Of a DNA stretch of 15,500 nt, positions 7,476-13,991 are shown one piece after another. Source of the stretch: Clostridia bacterium (GTDB lineage: Bacteria > Bacillota_A > Clostridia > Christensenellales > Aristaeellaceae); assembly GCA_017430945.1 (NCBI GenBank), contig JAFRMB010000059.1, positions 1 to 15,500 on the forward strand, written 5' to 3'. A program made the position numbers and the translations under genes. The notes beneath the pieces are model-generated. The model worked only from the letters and a program-made list of their open reading frames with translations. It had not been told where the DNA came from and did not search any database. Each line of letters opens with the position of its first letter. The first letter of the stretch is position 1.

Positions 7476-7704
7476 AGCGGCCATTATGAGTGTAGCCGAT
7501 GCGGCGGATATGATCGTGAATGGCTACGCGTTTACGCGCGATCCAAAGGGGTTTCGCGTTTTGAATCTGAATCAGCCTGATAAGGCGGCGGTGATTTCCA
7601 AAGTCGGCGAGGTTTTGGAAACCAGCATGGATGACATCGAGTTGCGGATCGTTTTGGATTACTATATCGCCAATCGGCAATTCCTGGAGGAAGAGGATGC
7701 CTAA
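7468..7704 (+). CDS. Hypothetical protein, second gene of the module
   Basis: A 78-aa protein. Residues 8-16 (SVADAADMI) and 44-75 look helical, and the middle segment RDPKGFRVLNLNQPDKAAVIS looks like a short beta hairpin. The small helix-rich fold with VADAADMI and KVGEVLETSMDDIELRIVLDY could suit an antitoxin or adaptor role; that is a guess. The ATG at 7468 lies inside the end of the first gene, with GGGAGTGAAG before it as ribosome-binding site, and the stop at 7704 lies 8 bp inside the third gene. The two identical 8-bp overlaps argue for a fixed stoichiometry of all three products. Confidence 0.75.
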   Translation: MTKAAIMSVADAADMIVNGYAFTRDPKGFRVLNLNQPDKAAVISKVGEVLETSMDDIELRIVLDYYIANRQFLEEEDA

Positions 7705-8044
7705 GTACTATGATTTCAAGGTCGCGGGTTATTATCTTTACTTCACATCCTTCTGCACCGTGGAGTGTATGCATGTCCACGCCAGCGATGAACAGCTGTC
7801 GGAGGGCGGCTCAGGTAAGTTCTTTGTGAAAAGCGACGGAGATACGGTCATTCAGAACAAAGGCAAGCTCAACGATCGGGAAATCAAAAAGATACAGAGC
7901 TTCATCAAGCAGAACTACAAGGAAATGTATCTAAAATGGGCCCTGTACAGCGAAAGAGGTTTTTTGGAGAGTGAAGCGCGGACAAGCGGACGCACTTCGA
8001 GCCTGGCCCGGACACTTCGCTCCAAACAAATATTGATATGTTGA
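7697..8044 (+). CDS. DUF4160-like small protein, third gene of the module
   Basis: A 115-aa soluble protein. The start is the ATG at 7697 (preceded by GGAGGAAGAGG) rather than the ATG at 7631: the conserved-looking sequence begins at MPKYYDFKVAGYYLYF, and this start gives the same 8-bp overlap as between genes one and two. It contains VECMHVHASDEQ, which resembles the His-x-His-Ala motif of DUF4160 proteins, then GSGKFFVKSDGDTVIQNKG and a C-terminal helix IQSFIKQNYKEMYLKWALYS. DUF4160 genes often sit beside small partner genes and are suspected toxin-antitoxin-like pairs. Relatives as I remember them end near residue 92; the last 23 residues here are Ser/Arg-rich and compositionally different, so the original C-terminus may have been replaced near the element end. 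Confidence 0.72.
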   Translation: MPKYYDFKVAGYYLYFTSFCTVECMHVHASDEQLSEGGSGKFFVKSDGDTVIQNKGKLNDREIKKIQSFIKQNYKEMYLKWALYSERGFLESEARTSGRTSSLARTLRSKQILIC

Positions 8045-8082
8045 TAAAGCGAAAATATCAGATCGGGAGATCTGCAGAAACA

Positions 8083-8098
8083 TCTTGCCGAGTGGGAA
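8083..8098 (+). repeat. Diverged third att copy at the right island boundary
   Basis: CGAGTGGGAA at 8089-8098 matches the ten bases at 2467-2476 at the end of guaA. TCTTG at 8083-8087, two bases before it, matches the same motif before the 6825 copy. After GAA the match ends (CGATCC in place of TAAGGT). It lies between the last cargo gene and a host-like GC-rich terminator, where the oldest right end of the island would be expected. Confidence 0.5.
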
Positions 8099-8111
8099 CG
8101 ATCCCCTTATT

Positions 8112-8154
8112 GCCCTTGAGTCCCCGCGACCGCGCGGGCCCAGGGGCTTTTTTT
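8112..8154 (+). terminator. Strong rho-independent terminator, probably the ancestral guaA terminator
   Basis: GCCCTTGAG at 8112-8120 pairs with CCCAGGGGC at 8139-8147 (one wobble and one mismatch), around an inner perfect stem CCCGCG/CGCGGG with an ACCG loop. Seven T residues at 8148-8154 follow. Its GC-rich arm matches host sequence and its place just beyond the third att copy fits the terminator that once followed guaA directly (inference). It now also ends the three-gene module. Confidence 0.85.
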
Positions 8155-8231
8155 CGCACTTCTGCGACGCATGGGAGCGCGGCGGACGGGCAGGCCATCG
8201 CCCCCCTTGCCCCGCCTGAAGAACGCCGCTG

Positions 8232-8260
8232 TTGCAGACCGGCCGCCGCTTTGGTATAAT
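8232..8260 (+). promoter_or_regulatory. Promoter of the Gfo/Idh/MocA gene
   Basis: TTGCAG at 8232-8237, a 17-bp spacer and a consensus TATAAT at 8255-8260 preceded by TGG (extended -10). The start codon is 112 bp beyond the -10 box, leaving an untranslated leader of about 105 bases that contains no motif I recognise. Confidence 0.8.
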
Positions 8261-8372
8261 GGCCCTGTCGGGAGCGCGCCGGACCGTTTTTGAACGATCG
8301 GACGCCATGCGGCACGGCGCGCAAAGGACGGGCGCTCCGGGACCGGGACCCTTTATGATGGGAGGATGGACC

Positions 8373-9401
8373 ATGTATCAGCGGGAATTTGACAGGAAGG
8401 CGCGCATCGGGCTGGTGGGTGTGGGCTCCCACACCTACCGGAACCTGCTGCCCGCGCTGCACTTCCTGCCGGCGAAGGTCGTCGCCATGACGAGCCGGGG
8501 ACAGGAAAAGCTGCGCCGCACGGCGGAGGAATATGGCTGCCGGGCCTATGCCACCGCGCGGGAGATGTATGAGAACGAGGCGCTCGACGGTGTGATCATC
8601 TCCGTATCGCCTCAGATGCACCCGGAGCTGACCCTGGAGGCGCTCGAACACGGCGTCAACGTGTTCATGGAAAAGCCGCCCGCCATGCGCGCGAGCCAGA
8701 TCGAACAGATGATGGCCGCGCAGGGGGACCGGGTGGTCTCCGTGGGCTTCAAAAAGGCGTTCACGCCCGGCGCGCAGAAGGCGCGGGAGATCCTTGCGGA
8801 CGGCGGATACGGCGCGCTTCAAAGCGTGCTGGGCATCTACCAGATGACCCTGCCGGAGGACGGCCCCGGCGTGTTGGCGCGCATGGCGTTCACCAACTGG
8901 CTGGGCAACGGCGTGCATCCGCTGTCGCTGATGCTCTCAACGGCCGGCCCGGCGAAGCGCCTGATGGCACAGCGCGCGGAGAACGGCGCCGGCGCGGTGC
9001 TCCTCCAGTTCGAAAGCGGCGCCTTTGGAACGCTGCACCTGGCCCAGATGCCGATGCAGGTAGAGAGCTATCATTTCTTCGGCGGCGATTGGCGGCTGAG
9101 CATCGACAACACCGATCACATCGAGCTGGATCGCGGGATACCCTTTGAATACGGTTATACCACCAGCTTTGCCCCGCCCGGAACGGATTCGGGCGCCGTC
9201 GTCTGGCGGCCTCAGAACTGTCTGGCGTCGCTTGAAAACAAATCTCTGTTCATGCAGGGCATCGTGGGCGAGCTCCGGGAATTCCTGGACGCCGTGTTGG
9301 ACGGCGCGCCGCTTCGCTGCTCCTCGCTGGCGTTCGCGCTGCAGGTGATGCGCGCCTATGAAGCCGCCCTGGTCTCCGAAGGCGCGTGGATCGACCTTTG
9401 A
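8373..9401 (+). CDS. Gfo/Idh/MocA-family NAD(P)-dependent oxidoreductase
   Basis: A 342-aa cytoplasmic dehydrogenase. The N-terminal Rossmann fold starts with RIGLVGVGSHTY at residues 11-22, followed by the family motif EKPP at 100-103, where the Lys is the usual catalytic/cofactor residue. The C-terminal part is the alpha/beta substrate-binding domain. The ATG at 8373 is chosen because GGAGG lies at 8361-8365, seven bases upstream; longer in-frame starts would begin inside the promoter leader and lack a site. Relatives usually have Asp-x-Gly-x-His in the second domain; here the stretch is GNGVH ending at His182, so the Asp is replaced by Gly. The family acts on sugars, inositols and related compounds; the substrate here is unknown. 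It stands alone, with its own promoter at 8232 and a large inverted repeat downstream. Confidence 0.88.
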   Translation: MYQREFDRKARIGLVGVGSHTYRNLLPALHFLPAKVVAMTSRGQEKLRRTAEEYGCRAYATAREMYENEALDGVIISVSPQMHPELTLEALEHGVNVFMEKPPAMRASQIEQMMAAQGDRVVSVGFKKAFTPGAQKAREILADGGYGALQSVLGIYQMTLPEDGPGVLARMAFTNWLGNGVHPLSLMLSTAGPAKRLMAQRAENGAGAVLLQFESGAFGTLHLAQMPMQVESYHFFGGDWRLSIDNTDHIELDRGIPFEYGYTTSFAPPGTDSGAVVWRPQNCLASLENKSLFMQGIVGELREFLDAVLDGAPLRCSSLAFALQVMRAYEAALVSEGAWIDL

Positions 9402-9547
9402 TCCGTTCGCCGATGGGCGAAGGGGCGCATCCGGCGCTTTCCCGGTAACGGTAAGATATACCGCCAAAGGACGGACGCAGACGGCGCCCGGGACGCTGGG
9501 CCGCGCTCTGCCCTCTCGTCGACCCGCCACAGGAACCACAGGGTTCG

Positions 9548-9638
9548 CGCGATCCCAAAGCGATCTTTCCATGAAACGCAGGGGTGTGCGGTGAGATCCG
9601 TCTCACCGCGGCCCCTGCGCTTTCGCTATGGGATCGCG
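9548..9638. repeat. Large nested inverted repeat (cruciform-forming), possible bidirectional terminator
   Basis: Outer arms CGCGATCCCAAAGCG at 9548-9562 and CGCTATGGGATCGCG at 9624-9638 are complementary at 14 of 15 positions. Inside is a second hairpin: GAAA plus CGCAGGGG at 9573-9584, then GCGGTGAGA at 9588-9596, a TCCG loop, and the complements at 9601-9609, 9612-9619 and 9621-9624, with only small internal loops. There is no long T-tract, so it is more than a plain terminator, though it could end the gene at 8373. The rest of the 9402-9755 gap shows only the promoter at 9673. Confidence 0.7.
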
Positions 9639-9672
9639 TGGCGCTTCAGACGCGGAAGATCACCTCTCCCAC

Positions 9673-9701
9673 TTGAAAACAACAGGTAAATATGATATTG
9701 T
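9673..9701 (+). promoter_or_regulatory. Promoter of the small secreted protein
   Basis: TTGAAA at 9673-9678, a 17-bp spacer and TATTGT at 9696-9701, with TGA just before the -10 box (extended -10). The local sequence is AT-rich within GC-rich flanks. The start codon is 55 bp beyond the -10 box. Confidence 0.7.
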
Positions 9702-9755
9702 ATTTTCGTTAGTTTGGTGATCCCTTCCAGAGACCGATCAAGGAGATGATGACCC

Positions 9756-10136
9756 GTGAAGAGATGGATCGTTCTGATACTGGCCGCCGCGCTTCTGTTC
9801 GCTGCAGCTTCCCGCACGTTCGCCGAAGAAGACAGGTTCGTCACGATCAAAGAGTGGCTGGACGCCGATGGAGAATGCGGCGAATGCATGCTGCTTCTGA
9901 AGATCACGCAAATACTGAATCCCGTTCTTGCCGTCGCGGAGGACGATACCGGCGCCATCAACCTGTTCTCCGGCAACGGCGAAGACAGCATGATCATCAA
10001 TTTCATGAGCGATGAATGCCCGCAGGAGGGGGCGATCCTGGTAATCGCCGATCCAAGGTACAATGAATACGAGGGCACCGTCGAAATGGCGGACTGGACC
10101 ATCCTGCGGATCATGAAGGATCCTTCCCTCGACTGA
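9756..10136 (+). CDS. Small secreted protein with OB-fold-like pattern
   Basis: A 126-aa exported protein. It starts at the GTG at 9756, with AAGGAG ending 10 bases upstream. Residues 1-23 are a signal peptide with cleavage likely after TFA. The mature domain is about 100 residues, acidic, with the order FVTIKEWLDA, a beta strand MLLLKITQILN, then VLAVAEDDTGAINLFSG and a final strand pair ILVIADPRY and VEMADWTILRI. The strand-NP-strand-DDTGAI-strand pattern resembles small bacterial OB-fold proteins that bind nucleic acid or other ligands, but the match is by eye. Cysteines at 40 and 43 (CGEC) form a CxxC pair, and a third lies further on, so a redox or metal role is possible. It has its own promoter; no clear terminator follows. 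Confidence 0.75.
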   Translation: MKRWIVLILAAALLFAAASRTFAEEDRFVTIKEWLDADGECGECMLLLKITQILNPVLAVAEDDTGAINLFSGNGEDSMIINFMSDECPQEGAILVIADPRYNEYEGTVEMADWTILRIMKDPSLD

Positions 10137-10345
10137 GCGGATCGGCGGGATCGGCAGCCGGATCTGCTGCTTCAGCCACGGCCCCCTGCATCGATGTATC
10201 GCGCTTATGGTCCTACCGCTGCGCCCCGCGGCGCCGGCCGGACGATGCCGTCGATATCGCGGTCCGGGCGGGCCGTCTTCAGCGGGAGAATCGCCGCCGG
10301 ACCGCACCGCTTCATGACGCGTCAGCAGTCCAACGGCTGAAGATG

Positions 10346-10374
10346 TTGCGTAAATGCTAATTTCATGTTATAAT
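10346..10374 (+). promoter_or_regulatory. Promoter of the secreted flavoprotein
   Basis: TTGCGT at 10346-10351, a 17-bp spacer and consensus TATAAT at 10369-10374 preceded by TGT (extended -10). The start codon is 41 bp beyond the -10 box. The upstream gap, 10137-10345, is GC-rich with short repeats such as GGATCGGC and shows no gene. Confidence 0.8.
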
Positions 10375-10415
10375 CACATTGACCGGTCCCAAAAATAATA
10401 TAAGGAGTGGGTATT

Positions 10416-12626
10416 ATGAAGCGGTTGATGGCGCTCGTGCTGGCGTTCGTCATGCTGATGACGCTGCAGTTGGCATTTGCTGAGACGACGATCACAAAGA
10501 CAGAAACCGGATTCGGAGGCGACGTGACGGTCACCGTGACCTTTGACGGAGACAGGATCGTCGCTGTCGAAGCCACAGGCGATCAGGAAACGCAGGGCGT
10601 CGGCAGTCGCGCGATCGAACTGCTCCCCGACCAGATCGTCGCGGCACAGTCTGCTGACATTGATGTCGTGACCGGTGCATCAATGACCAGTACGGCTCTG
10701 CTCAGCGCCGCGAAGGTCGCGATCGATGAGAACATCGGTGCGGAAGCGGCTGAGGCGACATTGGCCATGACGCCCGGCACCTATACCGCGAAAGCGGCCG
10801 GATTTGGCGGCAATGTCGCGGCGACCGTGACCGTGACCGAGGATGCGATCGAATCGATCACGCTCGAGAACGAACAGGTCGACAATCCCTTCATCAACTA
10901 CGAGGTCTGGACTTACGTCTATCCGCTCTCCTGCACGATCGAAGCGCCGCAGATCTTTGAAACGGTGACAGACCGGCTGGTACCGCGCGTCATCGAACAG
11001 CAGAACCTGAACGTCGATGTCATTACCGGCGCAACGGCGACCAGCACGGCCGCCAAGCTGGCAATTCGGGACTGCATCAAACAGGCCGGCGGCGACGCCG
11101 CCATTACGGCTTTGACAAAGGAACAGCCCGTCAGCGACGAGAAGCTGACCTATGACGCCGATGTCGTCGTTGTCGGCGGCGGCACCTCCGGAACGACGGC
11201 GGCCGCACGCCTTGCCAGCAAGGGCGCGAAAGTCGTCCTGATAGAGAAGTCGGGGCGCCTGGGCGGCGAGGGTTCCCTGTCCAGCGGCTTCATGTGCTTC
11301 GGCTCCGCTCATCAGAACGAAGAGGGCATGGACACGAACGCCGCCAAGATGGCGACCTTTGAAAAGTGGATGACGGCGACCCACTACGGAAGCCGCGCCG
11401 TGATCGTGCGCGAGTTCATGGACAACAACGGCGAGACGGCAGACTTCCTGGTCGACAACGGCATCCCCTTCCGGTTCAGCGAATCCGGCGCGAACTACGC
11501 CGTTGAGTCCGTATACAACATGGACGTGGCGCAGGGCTTCAAGAATCTCGGCCAGCTCGTGATCGATGCCGGCGGCGAGATCCTCTTTGAAACGACGGGC
11601 AAGGAACTCATCATGAAGGACGGCAAGCCCGCCGGCATCCGCGCAGAGCGCTACGATGGCGCTGAGATCACCGTGAACGCGGGCACCGTCATCATGGCGA
11701 CCGGCGGCTTCGGCGCGAATCCTGAAATGACCCGGGAATACATCGGCGATACCTTCTCCCAGTTCTCTGTCAAGAACACCGGCGACGGTATCCGCATGCT
11801 GCTGGACGCCGGCGCGGTGATGTATCATCCCACGGCCGTCAACAGCCACATCCTGAATACCATCGGCAACCCCGCCGGCTTTGAGATCTTCGACCAGACG
11901 ATCCCCTTTGAGATCCTCATCTCCTATCCGGTCCTGAAGGTCAACGAATACGGCGAGCGCGTCGCCCGCGAGGATATCGGCGCCGTCGGTTCAATGCAGG
12001 CCCTGAACAATTACTACACGGCCCAGAGCGGCAACTTCTTCACGGTATTCAGCCAGGAGATGGCGGATATCATGAAGGAATCCGGTTTGGCCGGACTCGG
12101 TCAGACCGCGCGATCCTTCGTGGTCGAGTTCGAGAACGTGGCGTTCGACTCCAGCCTGCCCATGGAGAACATCCAGGCGGTGCTTGACGCCTGTGTCGAA
12201 CAGGGCCTGGCCTACAAGGCAGACACGGTCGCAGAGCTGGCGGAGCAGATGGGCGTTCCCGTTCAGGCGCTGGTAGAAACGGTAGCGGACTACAACGCCC
12301 TCTGTGACCTCGGTGAAGACCTGACCTTCGGCAAAGAGAGCGCCTACATGCACAGCCTCGGAGAAGAAGGCCCCTTCTATGCGATCATCGGCAAGACCGA
12401 CATCTACGGCACGCTCGGCGGTGTGGATGTAAACAAGCACACGCAGGTGCTCGATGCGGATCACAATGTCATCGATGGGCTGTATGCGGTCGGCCTTGAT
12501 TCCATCGGCGTCGTCTTTGACGGCGGCGGCTACAACGAGCAGGGCGGCATGACCCTCGGCTGGGGCTTCACCTCCGGAAAGATCGCGGCGGATCACATCG
12601 CCGCCGGGATGGGTCTTACAGAGTGA
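10416..12626 (+). CDS. Secreted flavoprotein reductase: two FMN-binding domains plus a fumarate-reductase-like FAD domain
   Basis: A 736-aa exported protein. The ATG at 10416 has AAGGAG ending at 10407; an in-frame GTG at 10407 overlaps that site. Residues 1-22 are a signal peptide ending AFA, with no lipobox. Residues 30-106 and 120-225 are FMN_bind domains, each with the covalent flavinylation motif Asp-x-x-Thr-Gly-Ala-Ser/Thr-x-Thr; Thr91 and Thr209 are the likely FMN acceptors, modified by an ApbE enzyme that is not in this window. Residues 247-736 form an FAD_binding_2 domain with the dinucleotide motif VVVGGGTSG near 251-259. Such proteins take electrons from a membrane flavoprotein chain and reduce an external acceptor. 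The residues that bind fumarate in known fumarate reductases are not seen (position of Arg402 reads Ala in EDIGAVGS; Arg544 region reads NEQGGM), so fumarate is probably not the substrate. Monocistronic, with its own promoter and terminator. Confidence 0.9.
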   Translation: MKRLMALVLAFVMLMTLQLAFAETTITKTETGFGGDVTVTVTFDGDRIVAVEATGDQETQGVGSRAIELLPDQIVAAQSADIDVVTGASMTSTALLSAAKVAIDENIGAEAAEATLAMTPGTYTAKAAGFGGNVAATVTVTEDAIESITLENEQVDNPFINYEVWTYVYPLSCTIEAPQIFETVTDRLVPRVIEQQNLNVDVITGATATSTAAKLAIRDCIKQAGGDAAITALTKEQPVSDEKLTYDADVVVVGGGTSGTTAAARLASKGAKVVLIEKSGRLGGEGSLSSGFMCFGSAHQNEEGMDTNAAKMATFEKWMTATHYGSRAVIVREFMDNNGETADFLVDNGIPFRFSESGANYAVESVYNMDVAQGFKNLGQLVIDAGGEILFETTGKELIMKDGKPAGIRAERYDGAEITVNAGTVIMATGGFGANPEMTREYIGDTFSQFSVKNTGDGIRMLLDAGAVMYHPTAVNSHILNTIGNPAGFEIFDQTIPFEILISYPVLKVNEYGERVAREDIGAVGSMQALNNYYTAQSGNFFTVFSQEMADIMKESGLAGLGQTARSFVVEFENVAFDSSLPMENIQAVLDACVEQGLAYKADTVAELAEQMGVPVQALVETVADYNALCDLGEDLTFGKESAYMHSLGEEGPFYAIIGKTDIYGTLGGVDVNKHTQVLDADHNVIDGLYAVGLDSIGVVFDGGGYNEQGGMTLGWGFTSGKIAADHIAAGMGLTE

Positions 12627-12649
12627 GCACGGATCCAAAGATAAGATCG

Positions 12650-12683
12650 AAAGCACCCGGAACCAGTCTTCCGGGTGCTTTTA
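12650..12683 (+). terminator. Rho-independent terminator of the flavoprotein gene
   Basis: A perfect 13-bp stem, AAAGCACCCGGAA at 12650-12662 and its complement at 12669-12681, with a 6-base loop and a TTTT run at the end. It lies 23 bp after the stop codon. Confidence 0.92.
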
Positions 12684-12763
12684 TGATCCCGTCGCGCAAG
12701 GCCGGCACAGCGTGCGCCGACGCTGACGACGGCCGAGGCTTTGCCCTCTTTGTTTTGGGCATC

Positions 12764-12790
12764 AAAAGGGCGCCGCCCGCAAGCGGCGCC
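12764..12790 (-). terminator. Rho-independent terminator of the minus-strand membrane protein gene
   Basis: Read on the minus strand, GGCGCCGC (12790-12783), loop TTGCGG, GCGGCGCC (12776-12769), then CTTTT. The 8-bp stem is perfect. It lies about 160 bp beyond the stop of the gene at 12949. The rest of 12684-12948 shows nothing else I can name. Confidence 0.75.
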
Positions 12791-12948
12791 TGTCGCCGGG
12801 ATACACCCGTCAGGCGGGAACGCGCCGCACGGCCTGTTCATGCCCGCGGCCCACAAAGGCCGGATCGACGGGAGATCTGCGGAATGGATCGAAGATCCCC
12901 TTCCGGATCGCCTTACGATGGGAGATCCGCTGACGGACATCGCGTCCT

Positions 12949-13692
12949 TCACAGAGCCGTCCCTTCCGGCTGTGCCCGCTTCCTGCGCCTACGCGCGACG
13001 ATCTTCCACACGATGGCGGCGATGACGCCGGCGGTGCCGCACAAATACAGCCCTGCGAAGAGCCAGGCGAATGCGCGGCCGGCGTGGCCGGCGGGCGCCT
13101 TTTCCCGTATGGCCTCCCGGACGGTGTCGTCGGAAATGATGTAAGTCCCCGTTCCGAAACTGAACCTGTAGACCGGGCCGTCGAAATAACCCTCGGCCTG
13201 CTTGAAGAAGACGGCGCTGCCGACGTCCAGCACCTCTCCGCTTTGGGCATCGCAGTACAGCAGATCCACGATCTTTTTGGTATCGTGGACGGTGGTGGAA
13301 TAGAAGCCGCTGGTGACGACCCGCTCCGGGTATTCCGACCTGTCCCTGCAAAAGACCACCATTTTGACCTGCGATAGCGCGCCTTCATCGACCTTGGCGA
13401 GGTTCCAGTCGATGACCCGCCAATCCTCGGGGGCCGTCGAATTCTCGGGGATCCTGACGGCGATCCACGGCGAGCCCAGCGCGCCTCCGCTCCCGCTGTC
13501 AGGGACGTCCTCCGGTACCTGACGGGTCAGGTCGCCGGCGAGATACCATTCCGTCATGCGATCGAGAGCGTCGTCGCTCCGTTCCCTGGAAGCCCGCGCA
13601 GGATCGAAGGCGATCATCAGCGCGATGCCGGCGATCATGGCCAGCAGCGACAGAAGCAACAGCAGGGTCGATCTCTTTCCTGTGGTCTTCAT
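12949..13692 (-). CDS. Two-TM membrane protein with an extracytoplasmic domain, unknown function
   Basis: A 247-aa protein not recognised as a named family. Residues 9-28 form an N-terminal membrane helix or uncleaved signal after MKTTGKRS. Residues 30-205 form one soluble domain, expected outside the membrane, and residues 207-232 form a second helix followed by the basic tail ARRRRKRAQ, which supports a cytoplasmic C-terminus. The domain contains paired strand motifs (WIAVRIPENS, WRVIDWNLAKV, VKMVVFCRD, KIVDLLYCDAQSGEVLDVG, VYRFSFGTGTYIISDDTV). The ATG at 13692 has AAAGGAGG five bases upstream. It may be transcribed from the promoter at 13929, in which case the 31-aa ORF lies in its leader. 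A terminator follows at 12790. Confidence 0.75.
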   Translation of the reverse strand: MKTTGKRSTLLLLLSLLAMIAGIALMIAFDPARASRERSDDALDRMTEWYLAGDLTRQVPEDVPDSGSGGALGSPWIAVRIPENSTAPEDWRVIDWNLAKVDEGALSQVKMVVFCRDRSEYPERVVTSGFYSTTVHDTKKIVDLLYCDAQSGEVLDVGSAVFFKQAEGYFDGPVYRFSFGTGTYIISDDTVREAIREKAPAGHAGRAFAWLFAGLYLCGTAGVIAAIVWKIVARRRRKRAQPEGTAL

Positions 13693-13793
13693 GGCGTCCT
13701 CCTTTGCCGCCGCTTACGGCCTGCCCGAACGGCAGGCACGATCCACGGCGTCGTCCTCGTTCGTAAACGCGCCGGCCGACACAACCCGGACGG

Positions 13794-13889
13794 TTATTCC
13801 ACCACTGCGATGCGGTCGTCCCCATAGGGGTCCTCATGCCCCGCGCCGATCTCGCCGTTCGATTCGTACCGAATATCGTCGACGCGCAT
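13794..13889 (-). CDS. Possible 31-aa acidic small protein
   Basis: A short frame too small for routine calling. It begins MRVDDIRYESNGEIGAG and ends DDRIAVVE before TAA at 13796-13794. The composition is acidic and protein-like, with no low-complexity run. The ATG at 13889 is preceded on the minus strand by AGCAGGA, a weak ribosome-binding site at reasonable distance. It lies about 33 bases downstream of the expected transcript start from the promoter at 13929, and ends 101 bp before the membrane protein gene. It could be a real small protein, a leader peptide or a decayed gene end; the sequence does not settle this. Confidence 0.35.
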   Translation of the reverse strand: MRVDDIRYESNGEIGAGHEDPYGDDRIAVVE

Positions 13890-13928
13890 TTCAAGATCCT
13901 GCTTCTCCGATACAACTCCTCCGGTGCC

Positions 13929-13957
13929 AGTATAGCACAAATCGAAGTGCGAGGGAA
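13929..13957 (-). promoter_or_regulatory. Extended -10 promoter, minus strand
   Basis: On the minus strand TATACT (plus 13934-13929) is preceded by TGC, an extended -10 form. A poor -35, TTCCCT, lies at 13957-13952 with a 17-bp spacer. A GGAGGAG sequence lies seven bases after the -10 box, at the expected transcript start, so it is not a usable ribosome-binding site. Confidence 0.55.
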
Positions 13958-13991
13958 GAAGCTTTTTGTAGATGGTACCACCTGTTCGGCT

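Larger units (their letters stand above)
6825..8098. mobile_element. Small second element or cassette in tandem at guaA
   Basis: About 1.27 kb lies between the perfect att copy at 6825 and the diverged copy at 8089-8098. It carries one promoter and one three-gene module, and no recombination gene. Both right ends share TCTTG, two free bases, then GAGTGGGAA. Tandem accretion of elements at one attachment site would give this arrangement. It may be a remnant of a once larger element or a cassette moved in trans; the sequence does not decide. Confidence 0.5.

Noticed and set aside
6813..7484. 223-codon minus-strand open frame across the element junction
   Set aside because: It overlaps the 7209 gene, which has a promoter, a ribosome-binding site and coupled partners. 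The minus frame has no ribosome-binding site that I can see and no recognisable domain, and it crosses the att repeat.
8059..8074. CAGATC-GGGA-GATCTG palindrome near the right island end
   Set aside because: A six-base stem alone is common by chance; no repeat of it is seen at the other att sites.
9406..9421. Small hairpin TTCGCC/GGCGAA right after the Gfo/Idh/MocA stop
   Set aside because: Six base pairs and no T-tract; not supported as a terminator.
10680..11849. 389-codon minus-strand open frame opposite the flavoprotein
   Set aside because: It is a shadow of a gene with clear signal peptide, FMN and FAD motifs, promoter and terminator.
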